Of a DNA stretch of 35,678 nt, positions 1 to 8,287 are shown piece after piece. Under the pieces are notes generated by a model. It searched no databases. It saw nothing but the letters and a program-made list of their open reading frames with translations, and had not been told where the DNA came from. Origin of the DNA: CAYFJO01 sp964343305 (GTDB lineage: Bacteria; Planctomycetota; Planctomycetia; Pirellulales; Pirellulaceae); assembly GCA_964343305.1 (NCBI GenBank), contig CAYFJO010000063.1, forward strand, positions 1 to 35,678, read 5' to 3'. The position numbers and the translations under genes are program-made. Position 1 is the first letter of the stretch. Every line of letters starts with the position of its first letter.

Positions 1-76
1 CGACTTGCTTGGGTGTGTGTTCGACTTGCTTGGGTGTGTGTTCGACTTGCTTGGGTGTGTGTTCGACTTGCTTGGG
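1..76. repeat. 21-bp tandem repeat encoding EHTPKQV heptads
   Basis: Units of CGACTTGCTTGGGTGTGTGTT begin at 1, 22 and 43, and a fourth partial unit at 64 diverges after GGG. Twenty-one bases is seven codons, so the array keeps the minus-strand reading frame and encodes EHTPKQV repeats. It continues past the left edge, so the copy number is unknown. Confidence 0.9.
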
Positions 77-559
77 CGGATGTGCCGCGGCTGCGTCAGC
101 CTTGTCTTGACTGACTTGAGGCTCTACGGGTGGCACATGCGTGAAAGGCTGATTCGGTAGGATCGGTTGATTCGGAAGTGGCGCGGGCGTCGCAATGTTG
201 TTCTGTTCCAGAGAAACAGGAGCTGCCGCTTGAGGCGGGGGCTGAACAGGAGCGAGCTGAACAGGAGCGGGCTGAACAGGAGCGGGCTGAACAGGAGCGG
301 GCTGAACAGGAGCGGGCTGAACAGGAACGGGCTGAACGGGAACGGGCTGAACGGGAGCGACAGGTTGTCCGTATGCCGGCGGTGGAACCACTTGAGGTTG
401 AGATGCCGGTTGATCGTAAACGCCCGCCTGTGTCGGATGAGCGTACGGTTGAACGACGGGCGGTTGAGGTGGCGAAGGTTGTTCCTCACCCTCGAGTGAA
501 TCAGCCCCCAAAGATCGTTGACGATCGATGACGTCTCGAATTGTTCGGTTTCGTCTCAT
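1..559 (-). CDS. Pro/Gln-rich repetitive protein, C-terminus beyond window
   Basis: This is an open frame on the minus strand that starts at the ATG at 559 and stays open to the left edge, giving 186 residues of an incomplete protein. A stop lies four codons upstream of the ATG, so the start is fixed. The N-terminus is basic (MRRNRTIRDVIDRQRS). It is followed by a long low-complexity stretch rich in Pro, Gln and Val. That stretch holds eight 5-residue repeats of the PAPVQ type (residues about 67-106) and, at the edge, at least three copies of a 7-residue unit EHTPKQV. No signal peptide or membrane helix is visible in this part. The other two frames across the PAPVQ repeats read as Arg/Glu-rich or Leu/Phe-rich repeats, which look like shadows. 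The function is not recognised; a linker-rich regulatory or surface-associated protein is possible. Confidence 0.6.
   Translation of the reverse strand, partial: MRRNRTIRDVIDRQRSLGADSLEGEEQPSPPQPPVVQPYAHPTQAGVYDQPASQPQVVPPPAYGQPVAPVQPVPVQPVPVQPAPVQPAPVQPAPVQPAPVQLAPVQPPPQAAAPVSLEQNNIATPAPLPNQPILPNQPFTHVPPVEPQVSQDKADAAAAHPPKQVEHTPKQVEHTPKQVEHTPKQV
242..361. repeat. 15-bp tandem repeat encoding PAPVQ units
   Basis: Eight in-phase 15-base units (consensus CTGAACAGGAGCGGG on the plus strand) span 242-361. On the minus strand they encode P-A/V-P-V-Q pentapeptides. The units nearest 361 carry substitutions (AAC for AGC, GGG for AGG), and the unit nearest 242 has GAG, so the array core is the most homogenised. 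Confidence 0.9.
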
Positions 560-582
560 CGGATCATGTCATTCGAAAAGCC

Positions 583-755
583 GTGCCAACCGACCATGTG
601 ATGGCCGGTCCCCAGACCGAGCCATGCCAACCGACCGAAGGTCTCCCGACTCGGGGGAAGATCGGGGAGACCTTCGGTCATGTCCAAACCGTAGCTGCAC
701 TTGCCAGAATGCGGATGGGCGACCGCAAACCCCCGCGTTCTGGCAACCGCAGCTA
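583..755. repeat. Intergenic palindromes (two hairpins)
   Basis: The spacer between the two minus-strand genes is filled with inverted repeats. One is a perfect 13-bp stem, CCGAAGGTCTCCC at 635-647 against 665-677. The other is a longer structure whose arms at 691-709 and 738-755 pair GTAGCTGC and GCCAGAA with their complements, with an inner TGCGG/CCGCA stem. A near-direct repeat, (g/a)tgccaaccgacc, occurs at about 583 and 624. No T-run follows the stems on the minus strand, so these are not classic rho-independent terminators. They may be REP-type elements or transcript-stabilising hairpins. Confidence 0.7.
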
Positions 756-769
756 CGATCAAATGGCGT

Positions 770-2764
770 CTACAGATTTGGCGGCGGTTTCTTTTCACCA
801 CCACCCTTCTTTTCCGCGATTTCTTTCTTCCGTTTGGCTCGTGCGGCTTTCTTCTTGTCGAAGGCGACCTTAGCTTCTTTTTCGGCGTCGGTCAGCGCTT
901 CCCACGGCTTCTTGTCCCACGGAAGCGGCACGCCATCGGGCGGTTCCTTGAACGCTTCCCGCCACTGGAACGTGAGCGGAAATGCCAGTTCGGCTTGCGC
1001 GATCACGGCCCACGGCGTGTCGGCATGTTCCTCGACGACGCGTTGCAAATGCTCGCGCGCCGATTCGGCGTCTTTCTTCACTTCCGGGGGCAACGTCGAA
1101 CCGGCTGTTTCGATGCTGTCCGGTGCGGCCAATGCCCACGCATTCTTCGTTCCGTCCTCGGGAAGCTTCGGGTTCGCGTACATGTCGTCGATCAACTTGG
1201 CCGACGAAAAACAGCGGACACGATTGGCAAGCAGCCGGCCCATCATCAAGTCGTAATGTGCCTGCCAGCGAGGCGATGCCTCTTTGCTGCGCTCTTTTTC
1301 AGCCGCGGCCAATTCGGTCAAACCGCGATTGAGAATGTCCGCCATCTTGTCAATCTGCTTTTTGACCGGTTTGATTTCGAATTGGATGCCGGACGCCAGA
1401 AACGTTCGCGGCAATGGCTCTTTGATCAATTCGTTACTCGCTTGCGTCGTGCGCAATACAGCCAGTCGCAGTGCGTTTTTGTCCGCGGCCTTTTCATATT
1501 CCTTGTACGAGACATAGTCGGGACGGTAGCGCGACAGATGTTGCACGTCGAAGCTCGGACCGGAGATCGCCTTGTCGTCGGTCAGCAGATAGAGCCCGCC
1601 ATTGGCGTGCGTGATGCGAGTCAGTCCATACGGGCCGAAGCCGGACGAAACCGGATCTACCGCCGGTCCATCACGCCAGACAGCCAAGCGAGCATGCTCG
1701 ACGTAGGCCGTTTCGGGACCGAGATCGACGGGCAAATAGTGATTCTCGCGAGTGTCCGGGTCGGTCCATTTCACTTTGATGACGTCGCGAGCAAACGGCG
1801 CGACGGGACCGATGACATAGACCGCCATCTCTTGCCGCTGGACCAAGGTGATTGCCTCGTCCACCGCCGACTCGTCGTTGCCTCGCTCGTCAGTCACCAC
1901 GACCAACATCACTTTGCGTCCCGACTTCGCCAAGTCGGCATAAGTGTTGGCGATTCCTTTGACCGCCGTGAAGACGTTTTCCACGCCGGATTCTTCGGCC
2001 TTGATGTTGCGCACCGATTCGAGAATCTCTTTGCGATCGGCGGTCGGCTCCTCGGTCATGACCTTCATGCCTCGACCGAACGAAGCGACGCTGGTCAGCA
2101 AGGTATCGCCGCGGTCACCGGCCAGTTCATCCAATTCGTCGTACACGCGCGAGAAGTGGCTGATGATCTGCTCGCGACGGGGCCGCAGACTTTCCGACGC
2201 GTCCATCAACCAGACGACCAAGACATCGCTCGACTCCAATCGAGCCAGAATCTCCTGCGTGATGCGATCGACCGAACCACGGTCGCCATGTGCGTTGACC
2301 ACCGAACCCTTGACGCCAGCGAGATCTTCGAAAAGCTTGTCGCTGTCGCTGTTGGAAAACACGTCGTTCATGACGACGTTGACACCGGAGACTTCGGATG
2401 GAACGTCTATCAACTCCGAGGGTTCGGGCATGATTAGCACGTCTCCCATAGCCATCTCAGCGGCCTCGACAACAGTCCCCATGCTGGCCACACCGACTTC
2501 CTTCACCTCCTCTTCGTTCAGCGTCAGATCGACGGTCATTTCAAACTCGTCGATCTCTGGTTCAACTTCCTCGTCCTGTGGTACAGAGATCGTCAGTTGA
2601 TCTTGGACGATCGACGAGATGGGCCAGAGGGCCACTACAAAGACTACCCCGAGGTGGAGAAGGAGACTGGAAATTACAGATTTGTTGTCGCTGTTCAAGT
2701 CCAAAATGGGCTCGTCGTTGTCATTTTCCCCATGCCACCAGCGGTGGTGATCGGCAAGACTCAT
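770..2764 (-). CDS. Membrane-anchored von Willebrand factor A domain protein
   Basis: This encodes 664 residues. A short cytoplasmic N-terminus is followed by one hydrophobic helix (about residues 31-49), so the rest is probably extracytoplasmic. An acidic, Glu/Val-rich linker (about 55-125) leads to a vWA domain at about 180-350. The metal-ion-dependent adhesion site is visible as DASES at 188-192 beneath the strand VLVVWLM, and a second acidic loop, VVVTDERGND, lies near 288-297. The C-terminal third is helical and charged, ending in a Lys/Glu-rich tail and a short Pro run. VWA proteins of this layout usually mediate metal-dependent protein contacts, but the partner is unknown. The start is supported by a GGGGGAG sequence about 9 bases upstream of the ATG. 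Confidence 0.8.
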   Translation of the reverse strand: MSLADHHRWWHGENDNDEPILDLNSDNKSVISSLLLHLGVVFVVALWPISSIVQDQLTISVPQDEEVEPEIDEFEMTVDLTLNEEEVKEVGVASMGTVVEAAEMAMGDVLIMPEPSELIDVPSEVSGVNVVMNDVFSNSDSDKLFEDLAGVKGSVVNAHGDRGSVDRITQEILARLESSDVLVVWLMDASESLRPRREQIISHFSRVYDELDELAGDRGDTLLTSVASFGRGMKVMTEEPTADRKEILESVRNIKAEESGVENVFTAVKGIANTYADLAKSGRKVMLVVVTDERGNDESAVDEAITLVQRQEMAVYVIGPVAPFARDVIKVKWTDPDTRENHYLPVDLGPETAYVEHARLAVWRDGPAVDPVSSGFGPYGLTRITHANGGLYLLTDDKAISGPSFDVQHLSRYRPDYVSYKEYEKAADKNALRLAVLRTTQASNELIKEPLPRTFLASGIQFEIKPVKKQIDKMADILNRGLTELAAAEKERSKEASPRWQAHYDLMMGRLLANRVRCFSSAKLIDDMYANPKLPEDGTKNAWALAAPDSIETAGSTLPPEVKKDAESAREHLQRVVEEHADTPWAVIAQAELAFPLTFQWREAFKEPPDGVPLPWDKKPWEALTDAEKEAKVAFDKKKAARAKRKKEIAEKKGGGEKKPPPNL

Positions 2765-3343
2765 GGTGTACTCCCCCGAGTAATTTTGAGTCGGAATTCA
2801 ATTTCCGATGTTGGTGAGGCCACAGCCAAAAAGTAAGAAGGTAATTCTAGTCCGACTTGGACGGTTTGGCAAACATGCGAACCTGACGGCTGTGGACATT
2901 AAGGGTGGATTGGTCGTGCAGATAACGTGCCAATAGAATTTAGCGTGTCGCTGGCAGCACTAACAACAGCACGATTTATTCGCATTTATTTACATCGCCG
3001 AAACGATCTGTGACGAAAGCGCCCGTTACCGCGCGCGCGGGCGCGCACACGGAACACGCACAATTATGTACTCGTCCAAAGTTGTTTTTCACTGAAGTGC
3101 ACAAAAGCACGGGAAAAACAGAGCACGCACCGTCTCACACNNNNNNNNNNNNNNNNNNNNNNNNNNNNNNNNNNNNNNNNNNNNNNNNNNNNNNNNNNNN
3201 NNNNNNNNNNNNNNNNNNNNNNNNNNNNNNNNNNNNNNNNGTTTCACCAATTTATAAGGTTGGGACGATTGCCCCGACCCAAAGCACGTAAGTCACGGAC
3301 CTTTCGTCCTCAAACAATAAGGGATCGCGCCATGGGAGCAACA
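2765..3343. other. Non-coding interval with assembly gap
   Basis: This is the divergent region between the VWA gene (minus) and the DUF1800 gene (plus). It probably holds both promoters, but I could not pick a convincing -35/-10 pair. It contains an alternating GC tract at 3029-3050 and 100 N at 3141-3240. No coding segment is supported. Confidence 0.6.
3141..3240. other. Scaffold gap (100 N)
   Basis: Exactly 100 N, the usual placeholder for a scaffold join of unknown length. Distances across it should not be trusted. Confidence 0.98.
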
Positions 3344-5053
3344 ATGAAACACCGACCACTCTGTCTCTACTTCCTTGTGTATTTGATTGGTCTGTCACCG
3401 CTCGTGGTGGCCGAGGGTCAAGAGGAAGAAAAGGAAAAAGCAAACTTTGGCCGCGAGGCGCGCGAAGGCACACCGTCGTTGTGGCGAGAGCCGGACAAGC
3501 CGCTCGATGAGCGTGAAAAAATTCATCACGTGTTGAGCCGACTGACTTTTGGCGTCACGGACGAAGCAATCTACGAAGTCGAACAAGTCGGCCTGAACAA
3601 GTGGATTGAAATACAACTCAAAGGCGAAGCGCCGGAATCGGAAGACCTGCAAGAGCGACTGTCGAAGCTTGGGTCGTTGCCGCTGTCGAACCAGGAGATG
3701 ATTCAGGAGTATCGCAAGCCAATCCCACCGTTGAAGAAGAACGCTACGCCCACGGAAAAGAAATTGCGGGCCGAGCTGCGGGCGTTGCAAGAGGTGCCCA
3801 AAGATCAGCTCAAAGACACCGTGGTTTACACCGCCACATACAGCAAGAATCAATTCCGCGAAGTGGCCTGCGACTTCTGGCGAAATCACTTCAACGTGGA
3901 CGTCTCCAAGGGCAACGTCAAGTTTTATGCCACCGAGTACGAACGCGACGTGATTCGCGGCGAGGCGCTCGGTACGTTCGTAAAGATGCTCAACAAGCAG
4001 GCCCGCCATCCGGCGATGCTCGTCTATCTGGACAACTACATCTCGCGGGCACCGCCTCAGAAGAGTGTGATCGCAGCGGCGCAAAAGGCTTGGCTTGAAA
4101 CCGGCCGCGATTTTGCCGCCATGAAGGAAGCGGTCGACATCGCTAAGATGAAAGGCATCAACGAAAACTTCGCGCGCGAGTTGATGGAGTTGCATACGCT
4201 GGGCGTCGACAACTACTACACGCAAGACGATGTCGTGGCGGTTGCCTACGCACTGACTGGTTGGACCGTGCAGCAAGACCCGTCGAAGCCGATCACGTTC
4301 CAGTTCCGCCGCGACATGCACGCCAGTGAGCCACGTCAGATTCTGGGCAAACGATTGCCACCCGTTGTGCGAAACCCGGAAATGGAAGGCCAGATGATCC
4401 TCAACATGCTGGTCTCCCATCCCGGTACCGCGAATTTCATCGCATACAAATTGTGCCGGCACCTGGTTTCCGACAATCCGCCCCAGGAATTGGTCGAACG
4501 TGTGGCCGAGGTGTACATGAAAAGCAAGAGCGATCTGCCCTCGGTTTACAAGGCGATCGTGACGGACGAAGAGTTCTACAAGCCGCAATATTACCAAGCG
4601 AAATTCAAGCGGCCGTTCGAGTTCGTGGTCAGCGCGCTGCGTGTCACCAATGCCCAGATCGAAGATACGCGTGGCATTCACCGGGCGTTGAATTCGATGA
4701 GCGAGCCGCTCTACCAGTGTGAAGATCCGACCGGCTACTACGACCAGGCCGACGCTTGGCGCGATCCGGGCACGATGGCGCCCCGCTGGTTGTTTGCACT
4801 CAGCTTGGGCATGGAGCAGGTTTACGGCGTGCGAATTCCCGATTCCTATTGGGAAGGCCTCAAGCCAAACAACCCAGTGCAGTGGGTTGAAGTTCTCACC
4901 AAACGAATCCTGCCCGGCGGCCACACCGAAACGACCGAGGAAGCGCTGGACGCAATCGTTGCCAAATACGCACGGCAAAACCCAAGGCCAGAGCAACTGG
5001 GCCGCTACATCGTCGGCATCCTGCTCGGCTCACCGGAATTCCAACGACAGTAG
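3344..5053 (+). CDS. DUF1800 family secreted protein
   Basis: This encodes 569 residues. The ATG at 3344 is chosen because it gives a typical signal peptide (MKHRPLCLYFLVYLIG...) and has GGGAGC a few bases upstream; an ATG at 3332 in the same frame is an alternative. The family signatures are an early HHVLSRLTFG segment and the central ENFARELMELHTLGVD followed by VVAVAYALTGW. DUF1800 proteins are widespread in planctomycetes and are nearly always encoded beside DUF1501 proteins, as here (next gene 54 bases downstream). The biochemical role is not established; the pair is presumed to act together outside the cytoplasmic membrane. Confidence 0.9.
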   Translation: MKHRPLCLYFLVYLIGLSPLVVAEGQEEEKEKANFGREAREGTPSLWREPDKPLDEREKIHHVLSRLTFGVTDEAIYEVEQVGLNKWIEIQLKGEAPESEDLQERLSKLGSLPLSNQEMIQEYRKPIPPLKKNATPTEKKLRAELRALQEVPKDQLKDTVVYTATYSKNQFREVACDFWRNHFNVDVSKGNVKFYATEYERDVIRGEALGTFVKMLNKQARHPAMLVYLDNYISRAPPQKSVIAAAQKAWLETGRDFAAMKEAVDIAKMKGINENFARELMELHTLGVDNYYTQDDVVAVAYALTGWTVQQDPSKPITFQFRRDMHASEPRQILGKRLPPVVRNPEMEGQMILNMLVSHPGTANFIAYKLCRHLVSDNPPQELVERVAEVYMKSKSDLPSVYKAIVTDEEFYKPQYYQAKFKRPFEFVVSALRVTNAQIEDTRGIHRALNSMSEPLYQCEDPTGYYDQADAWRDPGTMAPRWLFALSLGMEQVYGVRIPDSYWEGLKPNNPVQWVEVLTKRILPGGHTETTEEALDAIVAKYARQNPRPEQLGRYIVGILLGSPEFQRQ

Positions 5054-5107
5054 TAAACGTCATTAACAAATGACGAATGACGAAAAACTATAATAAGGAC
5101 TAAACCC

Positions 5108-6403
5108 ATGAAACGTCGCACCTTTCTCCAAATGTCGGCCATCACGTCCGGCGCCGTTTGTTTTAACGTTGCTGGATTCCACGCCGCAGCTCGCGCTCAA
5201 CAGCGGGCATTCGGTCCCGGAGACAACCCTGTTTTAATTGCCATTTACCTTCGCGGCGGGCAAGACCAGTTGAACACGGTCATTCCGCACAAGGACAAAA
5301 ACTATTACGCCATTCGGCCTTCCTGCAACATTCCGGCGGACAAGTCCATCGAGCTGGACGACCAGTGGGCATTTCATCCGGCGATGACCGGGCTGAAAGA
5401 ATGGTATGACAAAGGCAAGGTCGCCGCTGTGATCAACAGCGGCTCGCCGCACGGCACGCGCAGTCACTTCGATGCGCAGGACTTTATGGAATACGCTGCG
5501 CCTGGCAACCGCACGGTGCGCGACGGTTGGTTGAACCGTTACCTCGCCGCGACGGTGCCCGATGCCAACAAGGGCTACGGGCTGCCAGAGCTGCGCACTG
5601 TCGCGATGCAAGACCTGCTGCCGCGTTCCCTTCGTGGCCGCTATCCCGTTGTCGCCGTGCCGGGCAACCTCGCGGCACTGCAAGGTACCTTGGATTTGTT
5701 CGAGAACTTCTACGGCGGTGGTGAAAAGAAAGACCTCGCCGAGTTTTTGAAGCAATCGACGAACCTAAAAGGTATTGCCGCCGATCCGGTGATGACGTCC
5801 GGTCGTGAAACGGTCTACGGCCTAAGACGACTTCATCAGATCCTGGAAGGCCAAGAGACCGAAGACGTCGGCGACACGGCGTTTCAAGAATATCCGGGCG
5901 GACACTTTGCGGCCCGGTTACAAAAACTTGCCCGCGCGATCAAAGCGGGCGTGGGACTCGAAGTTGCCGCGACCGACGTCGGCGGTTGGGACCATCATGT
6001 TGGTCTCGGCTCGGATGACGGAGCGCTGAACCGCATGATGACGTTCCTTTCCGAAGGTCTGTCGGCATTCATGACCGATCTTGGCAAGGACCTCGATCGC
6101 ACGATGATCGTGATGTGCACCGAGTTTGGCCGCAACGCCGAAGAAAACGGCAACGCCGGTTCGGACCACGGTCACGGCAGCGCGATGTGGCTGCTGGGCG
6201 GCAAATTGAACGGAGGCAAGATTTACGGAAAATGGACCGGGCTGCAAAAGAGCGTGCTGTATCAAAAGCGCGACCAGCCGGTGACGACCGACTTCCGTGA
6301 CGTCTTTGCCGAAATCCTGCGCGGTCACATGCAGTTCGAAGTCCCGGATGGGTTCTTCCCGGATTACAAAGCGTCTGTCGACAGCCTGGGACTATTCGGC
6401 TAA
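5108..6403 (+). CDS. DUF1501 family protein, Tat-type signal
   Basis: This encodes 431 residues. The N-terminus MKRRTFLQMSAITSGA has the twin-arginine followed by a hydrophobic stretch and an Ala-rich cleavage region, so export through the Tat pathway is likely. The family fold is related to alkaline phosphatase/sulfatase-type proteins; the C-terminal half shows the conserved GGWDHH segment and later TEFGRNAEENGNAGSDHGHG, whose Asp/His residues are those expected at the metal site. AAGGA lies 6-10 bases before the ATG. It follows the DUF1800 gene in the same orientation and is almost certainly cotranscribed with it. No substrate is known for the family. Confidence 0.9.
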   Translation: MKRRTFLQMSAITSGAVCFNVAGFHAAARAQQRAFGPGDNPVLIAIYLRGGQDQLNTVIPHKDKNYYAIRPSCNIPADKSIELDDQWAFHPAMTGLKEWYDKGKVAAVINSGSPHGTRSHFDAQDFMEYAAPGNRTVRDGWLNRYLAATVPDANKGYGLPELRTVAMQDLLPRSLRGRYPVVAVPGNLAALQGTLDLFENFYGGGEKKDLAEFLKQSTNLKGIAADPVMTSGRETVYGLRRLHQILEGQETEDVGDTAFQEYPGGHFAARLQKLARAIKAGVGLEVAATDVGGWDHHVGLGSDDGALNRMMTFLSEGLSAFMTDLGKDLDRTMIVMCTEFGRNAEENGNAGSDHGHGSAMWLLGGKLNGGKIYGKWTGLQKSVLYQKRDQPVTTDFRDVFAEILRGHMQFEVPDGFFPDYKASVDSLGLFG

Positions 6404-6442
6404 GTACATTTCAAAACTCAGCTATCGTGTGCCAACTGCGTC

Positions 6443-6889
6443 GTGCCGTGTTCTGAATCCAGCAAGAGCTTGACACCCCAGACGGCCATCGACACAAAAC
6501 TTGCCACCACGGCGGGGACCGTGTTCATCGGTTTTTTCCCCGGTTTTGTGTGGGGATGGTATAAGGTGTCGACGTTCAGTGGCTGGGATGGGTTTGCCAA
6601 CTTGGCGGTCGTCTATGGCTTGCCTTATGCCGCAGGCTGCGTGACGCCGCTGATGTACCTCGCGTTGCGACTCGTCTGGGCGAGGCAGGAACGACTCTTC
6701 ATCAGCATCTTTGCGGCGGCGGCGATTATCATTTACTACTGGTTCCGCCTGCCACCGGTCTTCGGTATGGGCGCACCAGCCTCGGCGATGATCGTCGACA
6801 TTTCACCTTGGCTGCCTGCATGGTCGGCAGTGGCGTTGCGTTTGTGGTCTGGGGTTGGGATTACTTTTCTCCTCACGATGACTTTCTGA
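6443..6889 (+). CDS. Small multi-pass membrane protein, unknown
   Basis: This encodes up to 148 residues with about four hydrophobic helices: roughly 24-42, 52-78, 84-104 and 124-146. No family is recognised. The start is uncertain: a GTG at 6443 gives the longest frame, and a TTG at 6470 would remove a polar leader; neither has a clear ribosome site. The stop is only 6 bases before the ATG of the di-haem peroxidase gene, and the DoxX-like gene overlaps that gene, so the three probably form one transcription unit and may serve one membrane redox function. Confidence 0.65.
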   Translation: MPCSESSKSLTPQTAIDTKLATTAGTVFIGFFPGFVWGWYKVSTFSGWDGFANLAVVYGLPYAAGCVTPLMYLALRLVWARQERLFISIFAAAAIIIYYWFRLPPVFGMGAPASAMIVDISPWLPAWSAVALRLWSGVGITFLLTMTF

Positions 6890-6895
6890 AGAATC

Positions 6896-8287
6896 ATGAA
6901 ATCTCTTTTCAAACAGTTGGCAGTCATCGCGATCTGGAGTCTCACGATCTATTTCGCTTGGCTGGCCGGCCCGTGGACAAGCGATAATTCAACGGGCGAC
7001 GAGGAAGAGCACGATGCGATGTTTCACATGCACCAGCCGCTTCACGAAGGCGGCAAGGTGACCATTAAAGGCCAGCTTCATTTTGAAGTCGTCAGCGGTC
7101 CGGATGGCAATCATCGTCTCTGGCTGTCCAACGCGTTTCGCCAAGAGATCAGTCCGGAAGGTTATCGCGTGAAGCTACAGATCGAACCACTCCAAGGCAG
7201 ACCCCAAGAAGTGGCTTTCGAGCAAGTCGGACGCACATTCGAATTGCAGGCAACGACAAAGCCGCTCCTAGGACAAGCCTGGCTCATTCTTTCGGGTCGC
7301 CTTGGCGATGCCGCCGCGTTTGACAACGTGAGACTTTTTTGGGACTACGACCTGGAATCAATTGGTGTCCGTCCGCCATTGGGACTCGATCCCATGCTGC
7401 CTCGGTCGCCCGGCAATCCGCTGACGCCGGACAAAGCCAAACTTGGCCGCGACCTGTTCTTTGACACGCAACTCAGCGCCGATGGCAGCATCTCGTGTGC
7501 AATGTGCCACAAGCCCGAATTTGCGTTCACAGACCGGCGTAGTGTCTCGACGGGAATTGCCGGACTTCAGGGCAACCGGAACGCGACATCCGTTTTGAAT
7601 GTGGCGTACCTGCCGTTGATTGAATGGGATGGAGCAAGTCGAACGTTGGAACAGCAGGCGCGAATCCCGTTGTTCTCCGAGCACGAGATGGGCAACCAAA
7701 ACGAAACGGACCTCGTCGCGAGGCTACGACCCGATTATGGAGCGCGTACGCAGGAAGTGTTTGGCGAACCGTTGTCGCTCGAGACCATCGCCAAGGCGCT
7801 GGCCTGCTATGAGCGAACACTGCTGTCGGGCAATTCCAGCTTTGACCGATTCGAAGCGGGAATGGTATCCGCCATGAACCAGTCCGCTCGACGCGGGCGA
7901 TCGCTGTTCTTCGGAAAAGCGAACTGCGGAAATTGCCACGTGCCACCGCTATTCACGGATCACGACTTCCACAATCTTGGCGTCGGCTGGAGCGAGGATC
8001 CTGACGCTGACACGGGACGTTTTAAAGTCACGGGTGATTCGAGAGATCGTGGCAAGTTCCGAACACCCTCGCTGCGCGACGTCACTCGCACCGGCCCTTA
8101 CATGCATGATGGTAGTGTGCCGACGCTCCGCCAGGTGCTCGCGTTTTACAGCCGAGGCGGTCGCCAAAATCCGAACCTTGATCCACTGATCAATCCACTC
8201 GTCCTTTCCCCAGAGGAAATCAATGACCTGCTCGCGTTCTTGAAGACGCTCGAAGGGCGACACGAGGGAATCACCGATGACGAATGA
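6896..8287 (+). CDS. Di-haem cytochrome c peroxidase/MauG-like protein
   Basis: This encodes 463 residues. An N-terminal hydrophobic helix (8-26) acts as signal or anchor. Residues about 155-455 match the bacterial cytochrome c peroxidase/MauG family, with two covalent haem sites, CAMCH at 201-205 and CGNCH at 344-348, the FTDRR and LFSEHEMGN segments between them, and the late KFRTPSLRDV...GPYMHDGS motif that is typical near the second haem. The extra N-terminal region (about 40-150) is unusual: it begins with a His-rich HDAMFHMHQPLHEGG and continues as a likely beta-domain. The family reduces peroxide or modifies proteins in the periplasm using two haems. The substrate here is unknown. The gene sits between two membrane-protein genes. 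Confidence 0.88.
   Translation: MKSLFKQLAVIAIWSLTIYFAWLAGPWTSDNSTGDEEEHDAMFHMHQPLHEGGKVTIKGQLHFEVVSGPDGNHRLWLSNAFRQEISPEGYRVKLQIEPLQGRPQEVAFEQVGRTFELQATTKPLLGQAWLILSGRLGDAAAFDNVRLFWDYDLESIGVRPPLGLDPMLPRSPGNPLTPDKAKLGRDLFFDTQLSADGSISCAMCHKPEFAFTDRRSVSTGIAGLQGNRNATSVLNVAYLPLIEWDGASRTLEQQARIPLFSEHEMGNQNETDLVARLRPDYGARTQEVFGEPLSLETIAKALACYERTLLSGNSSFDRFEAGMVSAMNQSARRGRSLFFGKANCGNCHVPPLFTDHDFHNLGVGWSEDPDADTGRFKVTGDSRDRGKFRTPSLRDVTRTGPYMHDGSVPTLRQVLAFYSRGGRQNPNLDPLINPLVLSPEEINDLLAFLKTLEGRHEGITDDE

Noticed and set aside
701..2437. Long plus-strand open frame of 578 codons
   Set aside because: It lies opposite the VWA gene, has a composition typical of an antisense shadow (His/Arg/Phe-rich) and no recognisable domain; the minus-strand frame has clear motifs and a ribosome site.
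3395..4996. Long minus-strand open frame opposite the DUF1800 gene
   Set aside because: The plus-strand frame has DUF1800 motifs and a signal peptide; the opposite frame has none.
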